Of a stretch of DNA of 12,725 nt, positions 1 to 6,984 are shown in pieces. The DNA is from an uncultured Clostridium sp. (GTDB lineage: Bacteria; Bacillota; Clostridia; Lachnospirales; Lachnospiraceae): NCBI GenBank assembly GCA_902464345.1, contig CABQJA010000057.1, positions 1 through 12,725 on the forward strand, given 5' to 3'. Each line of letters starts with the position of its first letter. The stretch's first letter is position 1. Both the position numbers and the translations under genes were made by a program. Under the pieces are notes generated by a model. The model worked only from the letters and a program-made list of their open reading frames with translations, was not told where the DNA came from and did no database searches.

Positions 1-75
1 CTGAGAGAGTTCGGCCAGATTTCTTCTGCCCTCCATAAATTCCTGTATACTTTTTGCAAAATCATCTTTTTTCAT
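1..75 (-). CDS. 5' end of an unrecognised gene, truncated by the window edge
   Basis: The reverse strand opens with ATG at 75-73 and stays open for 25 codons to the window edge. The product begins MKKDDFAKSIQEFMEGRRNL, a charged, probably helical and soluble N-terminus with no signal peptide or membrane segment. An AGGAG ribosome binding site lies at 90-86, about 10 bases before the start, and a consensus-like promoter lies further upstream. I do not recognise the family from 25 residues. The gene diverges from feoA, but nothing seen here ties it to iron: the iron-type operator sits closer to feoA and well upstream of this gene's own promoter. Confidence 0.6.
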   Translation of the reverse strand, partial: MKKDDFAKSIQEFMEGRRNLAELSQ

Positions 76-105
76 GTTTTTTCTTCTCCTGTATTCCATA
101 TATTT

Positions 106-134
106 ATTATAATTTCTGCATTTTGAAAAAGCAA
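106..134 (-). promoter_or_regulatory. Sigma-A-type promoter of the leftward partial gene
   Basis: Read on the minus strand there is TTGCTT (134-129), a 17-base spacer and a perfect TATAAT (111-106). Predicted transcription starts near 99, giving a leader of about 24 bases that holds the AGGAG site. The -35 is about 75 bases from the operator at 209-226, so this promoter is probably not covered by that operator. Confidence 0.55.
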
Positions 135-208
135 ACGTCATTTAAATGCGTGGCTAAACAGACCTTTTTTATCGACTTGGATATAGATATATTTACAGGT
201 TCATACTA

Positions 209-226
209 AACTAATTCCGGTTAGTT
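209..226. promoter_or_regulatory. Inverted-repeat operator upstream of feoAB
   Basis: AACTAATTCCGGTTAGTT has arms AACTAAT and GTTAGTT (6 of 7 pairs match) around a TCCG centre. It ends 30 bases before the feoA start. The core CTAAYTCCGGTTAG recurs at 12661-12678, downstream of the promoter of the six-gene transporter operon. feoAB operons are commonly repressed by iron-loaded Fur or DtxR-family proteins. The GTTAG/CTAAC half-sites recall DtxR/IdeR boxes, although the order of the arms differs from the classical 19-base box. The feo promoter is unclear: candidates are a TATATT at 188-193 with a poor -35, or TTGGAT (177-182) with CATACT (202-207) at a long 19-base spacing. The repeat is directly visible; the regulator is inferred. 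Confidence 0.6.
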
Positions 227-256
227 ATCACTACACAAGAATAAGGAGGATCTATT

Positions 257-487
257 ATGAAATTATCTGAAGCCAATGCCGGCTATACCGGATATGTCAG
301 TTCTGTCAATGGCAGTCACCATCTGCTATCCAGATTCATTGGTATCGGGATTGTAGAGGGCAGCCCGGTACAAGTGATCCAGAATCTGAAGGGACAGCCT
401 GTTTTATTTTACTGTCGCGATTCCATTGTTGCCCTGAGCAAAAAGGATTGCAATAAAATTGAGATCAAAGGAGGAAATCGGGAATGA
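257..487 (+). CDS. feoA: FeoA, ferrous iron transport accessory protein
   Basis: A 76-residue cytoplasmic protein of FeoA length and character: a small SH3-like beta-barrel domain with the typical G-[IL]-x-x-G-x-x-[VI]-x-[VI] run (IGIVEGSPVQVIQN, about residues 29-42). FeoA is thought to bind FeoB and support Fe2+ uptake or its GTPase cycle. The ATG has AAGGAGGA at 243-250, six bases upstream. Its TGA overlaps the feoB start as ATGA, so the two are translationally coupled. Only one FeoA is present, and no FeoC is seen. Regulation is probably by iron through the operator at 209-226. Identification rests on size, motif and the feoB neighbour. Confidence 0.92.
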   Translation: MKLSEANAGYTGYVSSVNGSHHLLSRFIGIGIVEGSPVQVIQNLKGQPVLFYCRDSIVALSKKDCNKIEIKGGNRE

Positions 488-2424
488 AAAAAACAATCGC
501 ACTGCTCGGTCAGCCAAACTCCGGAAAGTCCAGCGTATTCAATGGTCTTACCGGCTCACACCAGCATATCGGCAACTGGCCCGGCAAGACCGTCGAGCGC
601 AAGACCGGCAGCTTTACATATAATAAAATAGAATATGATGTTATTGATCTGCCCGGCAGCTACAGCTTATCCGCCGAGTCCAATGAGGAGCGGATCACTT
701 CGGATTATATCCGTTCCGGTGCCGCCGATCTGGTTGCGATCCTGGTCGATAGCTCCCAGCTGGAACGTTCCCTTTATATGTATACGGATTTTATCGGAAT
801 CTCCACACCGGTCATCCTTATCTTAAATCTGATGGATGTCGCACAGCAGAAAGGACTGCAGATTGATGTTGAGAAGCTCAGCCGGAAAATGGGAATTCCG
901 GTGATTGGATTTGTTGCCTCTGATGCCAAACGCTACGGTGCCCTGAAGGAAACTCTGGCCAATGCCGTTTCCTCTGCCCGGATACCTGCAGCCGACGATT
1001 TTATCCGGAGCTACACTGCCGACACTCGTCTTTCCTTCGATACTCTGGTGGCACAGCAGGAAGAATCTCCTCTGTTTTCCAAAGAGAAATCTGCCATCTT
1101 TGAGCTTGAAAAAACAGCAGACGGGCTCATGGCATCCGGAAAGCATAAATACGAATACATTGACCGGCTTCTGGACGGTACTGTAACCAAGACCGGAACC
1201 CAAGCGACCTTAAACCGCTTTGACCGAAAGGCATTAGGGGCTCATTCCGGTAAATGGATCGCTCTGGGGATCATTGTTGCCACACTGGTCGTTGCAATGC
1301 TGGTTGCCACTCCGGTCATGTCCATTGCCTTTGGACTGGCAGCCGCTATCAGTCACCCGCTGGAACAGCTTATGACCGCTCTGAATGTATGGAAGCCGCT
1401 TGCTGAACTGGTTTACGTCGCTCTGCCAAATGTCCTTGCCTTTACCGTTTCTATGGCCGGCTTTGTGCTGGGTGTTACCTTTGCATTCGCAATCATCGAA
1501 GACGTCGGATATATGGCACGGATCTCCGTAGTCTTTAACTCTGCAATGGAGCGTCTCGGTCTGCAGGGCAAGAGCATCTGCTCTCTGCTTATGAGCATGG
1601 GCTGTAATATGGCCGGTGTTGCAGGCAGCCGGGTCATTGATAATTCCGGACAGCGATTCCTCACCATGATCCTTGTCTGGAGCATTCCCTGCGGTTCTAC
1701 CCTTTCTCTGGCTCCGATGCTGGCGGCTGTTTTCTACGGTCCGATCGGTGCCGTGCTGATCATTCTGCTGATGTTTCTGACCACCATCGGTTCTCTCTTT
1801 CTGGTATCACGCATCTTTAAGAAACAGCTGATCAGCGAAGAGGACAAGGGCGGTATTATCATGGAGCTCCCGCCGTACCACAAGCCAAAGTGGAGTCACA
1901 TCATCCGGGTTACCCTTGTAAAAGCCAAGGACATTTTTATCCGTGCTTTCCGTGTCATTACACTGGTATCCATTGTCTTTTACCTTCTTTCCTATAACTG
2001 GTTTGACAATGGAAGCATTCTGTCCATCATCGGTCAGGTAATCGAGCCGGTAACCAGCACCTTTGGCATGACCTGGCAAATGTTTATGGCATATATTTCA
2101 TCCATGTTTACAAAGGAATCCCTGCTCGGTGTTCTGAATGCCCTGTACAGCAACACAGATATTGTCAATGCGGCGTTTAATGCCAAATTAAACGGCATGT
2201 CCGAGGGCATGATGCAGCTGCTGCCGCAGGTGATCACAAAGGCACAGGCACTGGGCTTTATCATGGCGATCGTATTTAATGTACCTTGTACCATGACCGT
2301 TGCCGCAACCTTCCGGGAAAACCATTCAAAAAAATGGATTGCGCTTTCCGTTATCTATTATCTGGTGTTCTCCCTTGTACTGGCATTTATTTTTTATCAC
2401 GTAGGATTGCTGATCTGGCACTAA
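484..2424 (+). CDS. feoB: FeoB, GTP-gated ferrous iron transporter
   Basis: This inner-membrane Fe2+ transporter has an N-terminal G domain. G1 is GQPNSGKS (residues 9-16), the switch region is GNWPGKTVE (G2 Thr37), G3 is DLPG (55-58) and G4 is NLMD (115-118). A helical spacer follows, with the expected YEYID segment near residues 222-226. From about residue 255 comes a polytopic membrane region with the Gate-type motifs MGCNMAGVAGSR (372-383; Cys374) and IPCG (401-404; Cys403). At 646 residues it is shorter than E. coli FeoB (773) and lacks a long C-terminal cytoplasmic tail. After the PCG motif the sequence reads STLSLAP instead of the frequent ARLPVY, a possible clade marker. AAAGGAGG at 467-474 precedes the ATG, which overlaps the feoA stop. 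No clear terminator follows it. Confidence 0.95.
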   Translation: MKKTIALLGQPNSGKSSVFNGLTGSHQHIGNWPGKTVERKTGSFTYNKIEYDVIDLPGSYSLSAESNEERITSDYIRSGAADLVAILVDSSQLERSLYMYTDFIGISTPVILILNLMDVAQQKGLQIDVEKLSRKMGIPVIGFVASDAKRYGALKETLANAVSSARIPAADDFIRSYTADTRLSFDTLVAQQEESPLFSKEKSAIFELEKTADGLMASGKHKYEYIDRLLDGTVTKTGTQATLNRFDRKALGAHSGKWIALGIIVATLVVAMLVATPVMSIAFGLAAAISHPLEQLMTALNVWKPLAELVYVALPNVLAFTVSMAGFVLGVTFAFAIIEDVGYMARISVVFNSAMERLGLQGKSICSLLMSMGCNMAGVAGSRVIDNSGQRFLTMILVWSIPCGSTLSLAPMLAAVFYGPIGAVLIILLMFLTTIGSLFLVSRIFKKQLISEEDKGGIIMELPPYHKPKWSHIIRVTLVKAKDIFIRAFRVITLVSIVFYLLSYNWFDNGSILSIIGQVIEPVTSTFGMTWQMFMAYISSMFTKESLLGVLNALYSNTDIVNAAFNAKLNGMSEGMMQLLPQVITKAQALGFIMAIVFNVPCTMTVAATFRENHSKKWIALSVIYYLVFSLVLAFIFYHVGLLIWH

Positions 2425-2461
2425 CTTGCACTTTCTTTACCATTATTTTACTTGCGTACCC

Positions 2462-2490
2462 TTGAATCCTACCGCCATATTTGTTAGTAT
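2462..2490 (+). promoter_or_regulatory. Promoter of pyk
   Basis: TTGAAT (2462-2467), a 17-base spacer and TAGTAT (2485-2490) form a good sigma-A-type promoter in the feoB-pyk gap. Transcription would start near 2497, with a leader of about 47 bases. The AAGGAGA at 2531-2537 is the pyk ribosome binding site. No operator-like repeat is seen here, which fits a housekeeping gene expressed independently of feoAB. Confidence 0.5.
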
Positions 2491-2543
2491 AAAACCGAAA
2501 ATAAGTTCCATTATAAATATAGGAAGACATAAGGAGAGCAGCT

Positions 2544-3956
2544 ATGCGTAAAACAAAAATCATCTGTACGATCGGTCCGGCATGTGAAAACGAGGAAACT
2601 CTGATTAAAATGTGCCATGCCGGCATGAATGTAGCCCGTTTGAACTTCTCCCATGGTACGCATGAGGAGCATCAGAGTAAGATCGACCTGATCAAGAAGG
2701 TACGTAAGAAATTAAACCTTCCGATTGCGATCATGCTGGATACCAAGGGACCGGAATACCGGATCAAAACATTTGCAAATAAGAAGGTCACCTTAAAGGA
2801 AGGAGATACCTTCACCTTCACTACAGATGATATTGTCGGTGATGAGACAAGGGTCGCAGTAAACTACAGCCACCTGATCAATGATCTGAAGGTCGGCGAT
2901 ACAATCCTGGTCAACAACGGTCTGGTTATCTTCCGTGTAGAACAGCTGAAAGGCAGCAACGCTGTCTGTACCGTATTATCCGGCGGTGAATTATCCGACC
3001 GTAAGAGTATGAACTTCCCGAACCGGTTACTGGATCATGATTTCTTAAGCGAGCAGGATAAGGACGATCTGCTTTTCGGTATTCAGAATGATGTGGATTT
3101 TGTTGCAGCTTCTTTCGTTTCCACAAAGCAGGACATGCAGGATCTGCGTGATTTCCTGGATGCAAACGGCGGTGCCAATATTGATGTGATCGCCAAGATC
3201 GAGAATCGTTCCGGTGTCGATCACATTGACGAGATCTGCGAGCTGGCTAACGGTATCATGATCGCCCGTGGTGATCTGGGCGTTGAGATTCCGTTTATGG
3301 AGGTTCCATCCATTCAGAAGTACTTAATTAAGAAGTGTCGTCTGCTCGGCAAGCGCGTTATCACAGCAACCGAGATGTTAGAGTCCATGATCCAGAATCC
3401 GCGTCCGACCAGAGCGGAGATCTCCGATGTTGCCAATGCCGTTTATGACGGAAGCTCCGCTGTCATGCTGTCCGGCGAGACAGCTGCCGGCAAGCATCCG
3501 GTTGAGGCCGTTAAGAACATGGCTGAGATTGCGGAATATACAGAGCAGCATATTGATTATCAGCACTGGTTTAACGGAACCGAGTTCGAGATCCACAACA
3601 ACATTGATGCGGTTTCTCATGCGACCTGTGCTATGGCCGTTGACGTAAAGGCTAAATGTATCGTAGTCAGCTCCCTGACCGGTACTACGGCACGAATGGT
3701 CAGCCGTTTCCGTTGTCCGGTAGACATTATCGGTATGACCACCTCCGAGCAGGCATGGAGAAAGCTGAATTTAAGCTGGGGTGTGACTCCGGTATTAAGC
3801 GAAGCCTTTAACTCCATTGAGGTTGTATTCTATCATGCGGTTTCACAGGCAAAGGATCTGTTCCATTTACAGCCTGGTGACACCGTTGTCCTGACCGGCG
3901 GTCAGATCAATGGCAAATCCGGTAACACCAATACCATCCGGGTTGAAACGATTTAA
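2544..3956 (+). CDS. pyk: Pyruvate kinase
   Basis: This enzyme converts phosphoenolpyruvate and ADP to pyruvate and ATP, the last ATP-forming step of glycolysis, in the cytoplasm. The N-terminus KTKIICTIGPA is typical. Substrate and nucleotide residues lie in ARLNFSHG (31-38: Arg32, Asn34, Ser36) and in DTKGPE (66-71). The signature IAKIENRSG (216-224) carries catalytic Lys218 and metal ligand Glu220, and ARGDLGVE (241-248) supplies Asp244. ATEMLESM (275-282) and PTRAEISDVANAV (288-300) follow. A B-domain insertion spans about 70-165 and a C-terminal regulatory domain about 345-470. At 470 residues it matches the PykF-like short form, without the PEP-utiliser-like extra domain of many Bacillus enzymes. 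The start is set by AAGGAGA seven bases upstream. Confidence 0.97.
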   Translation: MRKTKIICTIGPACENEETLIKMCHAGMNVARLNFSHGTHEEHQSKIDLIKKVRKKLNLPIAIMLDTKGPEYRIKTFANKKVTLKEGDTFTFTTDDIVGDETRVAVNYSHLINDLKVGDTILVNNGLVIFRVEQLKGSNAVCTVLSGGELSDRKSMNFPNRLLDHDFLSEQDKDDLLFGIQNDVDFVAASFVSTKQDMQDLRDFLDANGGANIDVIAKIENRSGVDHIDEICELANGIMIARGDLGVEIPFMEVPSIQKYLIKKCRLLGKRVITATEMLESMIQNPRPTRAEISDVANAVYDGSSAVMLSGETAAGKHPVEAVKNMAEIAEYTEQHIDYQHWFNGTEFEIHNNIDAVSHATCAMAVDVKAKCIVVSSLTGTTARMVSRFRCPVDIIGMTTSEQAWRKLNLSWGVTPVLSEAFNSIEVVFYHAVSQAKDLFHLQPGDTVVLTGGQINGKSGNTNTIRVETI

Positions 3957-3972
3957 GATATAGTATTATAGT
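3943..3972 (+). promoter_or_regulatory. Possible dinB promoter overlapping the end of pyk
   Basis: TTGAAA (3943-3948) lies in the last codons of pyk. After an 18-base spacer comes TATAGT (3967-3972), the second copy of a tandem TATAGTAT (3959-3966 and 3967-3974). Each hexamer matches consensus at 5 of 6 positions. Transcription would begin about 20 bases before the dinB ATG. No Firmicutes-type LexA box was recognised, so SOS control is not supported. Read-through from pyk, whose stop is only 42 bases away, is the alternative. Confidence 0.35.
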
Positions 3973-3998
3973 ATCAGAATTATTATTAAGGATTTATT

Positions 3999-5279
3999 AT
4001 GCCAGAACCTATCATTTATCATGTTGATGTAAATAGTGCCTTTCTCTCTTGGGAAGCTGTCAACCGGCTGAAGCAGGATCCCGATGCACAGGATATCCGC
4101 GATATCCCTGCCGTCATCGGCGGAAGTGAGGAGAACCGGCACGGCATTGTTCTGGCTAAGTCCATGAAGGCAAAATCATACGGTATCTGTACCGGCGAGC
4201 CTTTAGTCAATGCCCGGAAGAAATGTCCGGAACTTTATGTGGCTTCGCCTGACTATGCCCTTTATGTAAGGAGCTCCAATCAACTTATGGAGCTCCTTCG
4301 TAATTATGCTCCGGTTGTGGAGCAATACAGCATTGACGAAGCATTCTGTGATATGACCGGCACCACACGTCTGTATGGGGAGCCGATTGCCTTTGCGGAA
4401 CGTCTGAAAAACGAGATTCACTCCGAGCTCGGATTCACCGTCAATATCGGAGTATCCAGCAATCGTCTTCTGGCGAAAATGGCTTCGGACTTTAAGAAGC
4501 CGAATCTGGTTCATACCTTATTTCCATCGGAGGTCCCGGAGAAAATGTGGCCTCTGTCTGTCAATGAGCTCTTTTTTGTCGGCCGCTCTACCAGCCGTAA
4601 GCTGCATGAGCTCGGCATCCATACAATCGGCGATCTGGCCAAATCAGATGTCACCGTCCTTCGCGGTCATTTTAAGAAGCACGGTGAGGTGATCTGGAAC
4701 TATGCCAACGGACGCGATGTAGAGATCGTTACCGATCACAAGAGTGCCGCCAAAAGCTATGGTAATTCCATTACGATTTCTTATGATGTTACGGATGTCG
4801 AGACCGCCAGAACCTTTCTGCTCTCGCTCTGCGAAACCATCGGAACCCGTATCCGCATGGATCATGCCTATATCAGCATGGTTTCCGTTACCATCGTAGA
4901 TTACAATTTCCAGCGTCAATCTCATCAGATGCAGCTGCCAACTGCGACGAATGTAACGGAAGTCTTATACTCTGCTGCCTGCAGATTATTTGAACAAATG
5001 TGGAATCATGAGCCGATCCGGCAACTGGGCGTATCCACCGGTCACATTTCCGGCGAAGACACGCAGCAATATGATTTATTTAATACAGAAAAGAATGAAA
5101 AGCTTTCAAAATTAAATGCCGCTATCGACAGCATCCGCTCCCGTTATGGTGAAGATGCTGTCCAGCGGGCAAGATTTATCAATTCCGACCAGTCACATAT
5201 GACCGGCGGGCTGTCCAGAGAGAAACGCTCCGGGATCAGGCAATCTTCCAGCCTTCCGCCTTCTGACGAATCTCAATAA
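3999..5279 (+). CDS. dinB: DNA polymerase IV (Y-family translesion polymerase)
   Basis: This is a low-fidelity polymerase that copies past damaged bases. The N-terminal palm/fingers region starts HVDVNSAFLSWE, with metal ligand Asp10 and probable steric-gate Phe15. YSIDEAF (110-116) carries the catalytic pair Asp113-Glu114. NIGVSSNRLLAKMASDFKKP (around 150-170) is the usual Y-family motif, then come helix-hairpin-helix (HTIGDLAKSD) and little-finger domains. QYDLF (357-361) resembles a beta-clamp binding motif. The DVNSAFLSW start, rather than DMDAFF, is a variant I associate with clostridial enzymes. AAGGA at 3988-3992 sets the start. The last 44 bases overlap the convergent ABC transporter gene; after the conserved-looking MTGGLSREKRS the tail is Ser/Pro-rich and may have been acquired by reading into that gene. 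Confidence 0.93.
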   Translation: MPEPIIYHVDVNSAFLSWEAVNRLKQDPDAQDIRDIPAVIGGSEENRHGIVLAKSMKAKSYGICTGEPLVNARKKCPELYVASPDYALYVRSSNQLMELLRNYAPVVEQYSIDEAFCDMTGTTRLYGEPIAFAERLKNEIHSELGFTVNIGVSSNRLLAKMASDFKKPNLVHTLFPSEVPEKMWPLSVNELFFVGRSTSRKLHELGIHTIGDLAKSDVTVLRGHFKKHGEVIWNYANGRDVEIVTDHKSAAKSYGNSITISYDVTDVETARTFLLSLCETIGTRIRMDHAYISMVSVTIVDYNFQRQSHQMQLPTATNVTEVLYSAACRLFEQMWNHEPIRQLGVSTGHISGEDTQQYDLFNTEKNEKLSKLNAAIDSIRSRYGEDAVQRARFINSDQSHMTGGLSREKRSGIRQSSSLPPSDESQ

Positions 5280-6984
5280 AGTTCCGATATCTTCCTTCTT
5301 CGGCGATCAGCTCCTTATGCGTACCGCTCTGTACAATCCTTCCGTCATCTACGACCAGGATCTGATCTGCCTGCTCGATCGTTGCAATTCTATGTGCGAT
5401 CGTAATGATGGTCTTTCCCCTTGTCAGCTCAGAAATCGCATTCTGAATCAGATGCTCATTTTCCGGATCAATGCTGGCGGTTGCCTCATCCAGAATGATG
5501 ATCGGTGCGTCCTTAAGCATTGCCCTGGCAATGGAGATCCGCTGCTTTTCACCACCGGATAATGTACCGCCGCCTTCACCGATCACCGTATCATAACCGT
5601 CCGGCAATGCCATAATAAAATCATGGCACCGTGCCCGCTTCGCCACCTCGATCATCTCTTCCTCTGTCGCATCCGGCTTTCCAAAGCAGATATTGGCCCG
5701 GATCGTATCATGGAACAGATATACATTCTGAAATACCATGGAAATATTCGTCAGCAGACTGTCACAGGTCAGCTCCCGGACATCATGTCCACCCACCAGA
5801 ATACTTCCCGCATTTACATCATAAAATCTGGCCAGCAGGTTACAGATCGTAGACTTACCGGAACCGGATGGACCCACAATCGCAGTTGACGTCCGCTCCG
5901 GGATCCGGAAACTGACATCCTTCAGGATCTGCCGTGTATCATATCCAAAATCCACATTCCGGAACTCAATATCATAATGCTCCAGCGGAATATCCTTACC
6001 GTCTCCGTCAATGTAATTGCTCTCCTTCAATGCATCTAGCTGGTTCATAGCATCTTCAATGACACCCAGCACATGTGCACTGTCACTGATCGGCTCCAGA
6101 CTTGCAAAGATTCCAAAGGAAAAGAAAATAAACATCAGCATCATGGAAAAATCCATCTGTCCGCTCAATCCCATGAAGCATGCTGCAAGTGCCAGCCCTA
6201 CGGAACCACATTTCAACGCCAGAAGATGCAGGCAGTTCGCCGGAATGTATCCCCATTCGATTTTCAGATGGATCCTACGGCTGTCACCAATCGCTCCGGC
6301 CAGTGCCTCCATAGATGCTCCCGTCTGTCCGAAAGACTTCACAACCGAGAGTCCTCTCGCATACTCCAGAACCGCTCCAGTCATATCCCGGTTCGCCTGC
6401 GCCTCTACCGGTGCATTCTTCTTACTGTAATGGGACACTACCAGCAGAAACAGGAAGGATACACCTGCTGCCGCAAGTGCGATCAATGACGTTAACGGAC
6501 TGAAGATCAAAAGTGCAAGGAATATAACCAGAAAGTTTAAATATCCGCCCACAAAATTATCGATCATTCGAATCCCCATGTTTTCCATGGTTCCAAGTCC
6601 CGTTGTAATGGAATTCAGAATATTTCCCGTATTCATCTGCTGGAAATATCCGAGTGACACCCGCTTTAAGGCATCACCGATAGCCAGACGATCTCTTGCG
6701 ATCAGCTCATAACTGATGGCTTCCTGACATCTGGCTCTCAGGTAATCCAGAAGAAACCGCAAGAACACCAGCACCAGTAATGCGATCAGACTCCAGCCGA
6801 TCCATCTGGAATCGAAATCCGCCTTTCCTCTGGCTGCATCAACCAGCATTCCCATCGTATAGGCAGCTACCATAACCGGCATTGCCGCAAACAGATGTGA
6901 GAAAAACGAGCATACAAAACCGGCATACAGCTTTCCCCGAAATTCACCACACCAGTCAATAATCCGTTTGATTGTCTTAAACAT
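5236..6984 (-). CDS. Exporter-fold ABC half-transporter (TMD-NBD), YbtP/YbtQ-like partner 2
   Basis: This 582-residue protein has an N-terminal six-helix type IV (exporter-fold) transmembrane domain (about 15-310) fused to an ABC ATPase. Walker A is GPSGSGKST (371-379), the Q-loop lies in MVFQNVYLFHDT, the signature is LSGGE (475-479), Walker B has Asp499-Glu500, and the H-loop is His531, so the ATP site looks complete. The D-loop region reads SIDPENE instead of the usual SALD. Its ATG overlaps the upstream ABC gene by 8 bases (ATGTTTAA), behind a GGGAG site, which implies coupled translation and a heterodimer. It is the last gene of the operon. Context (AraC regulator, ECF importer, iron-type operator) points to ferric siderophore or metallophore import as for YbtPQ. 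Drug or peptide export remains the alternative. No siderophore-interaction (SID) domain as in IrtA is present. Confidence 0.85.
   Translation of the reverse strand: MFKTIKRIIDWCGEFRGKLYAGFVCSFFSHLFAAMPVMVAAYTMGMLVDAARGKADFDSRWIGWSLIALLVLVFLRFLLDYLRARCQEAISYELIARDRLAIGDALKRVSLGYFQQMNTGNILNSITTGLGTMENMGIRMIDNFVGGYLNFLVIFLALLIFSPLTSLIALAAAGVSFLFLLVVSHYSKKNAPVEAQANRDMTGAVLEYARGLSVVKSFGQTGASMEALAGAIGDSRRIHLKIEWGYIPANCLHLLALKCGSVGLALAACFMGLSGQMDFSMMLMFIFFSFGIFASLEPISDSAHVLGVIEDAMNQLDALKESNYIDGDGKDIPLEHYDIEFRNVDFGYDTRQILKDVSFRIPERTSTAIVGPSGSGKSTICNLLARFYDVNAGSILVGGHDVRELTCDSLLTNISMVFQNVYLFHDTIRANICFGKPDATEEEMIEVAKRARCHDFIMALPDGYDTVIGEGGGTLSGGEKQRISIARAMLKDAPIIILDEATASIDPENEHLIQNAISELTRGKTIITIAHRIATIEQADQILVVDDGRIVQSGTHKELIAEEGRYRNFIEIRQKAEGWKIA

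Noticed and set aside
76..256. Riboswitch in the feoA leader
   Set aside because: No conserved riboswitch elements were recognised. The clear element is a short DNA palindrome, more consistent with a protein operator.
2425..2461. Terminator after feoB
   Set aside because: The sequence is T-rich, but I could not find a stable stem in front of a T run, so no terminator is called.
6017..6489. Overlapping plus-strand open frames of about 137 codons opposite an ABC gene
   Set aside because: Two different frames are open over the same stretch antisense to the transporter membrane domain. Neither has a ribosome site or recognisable domain.
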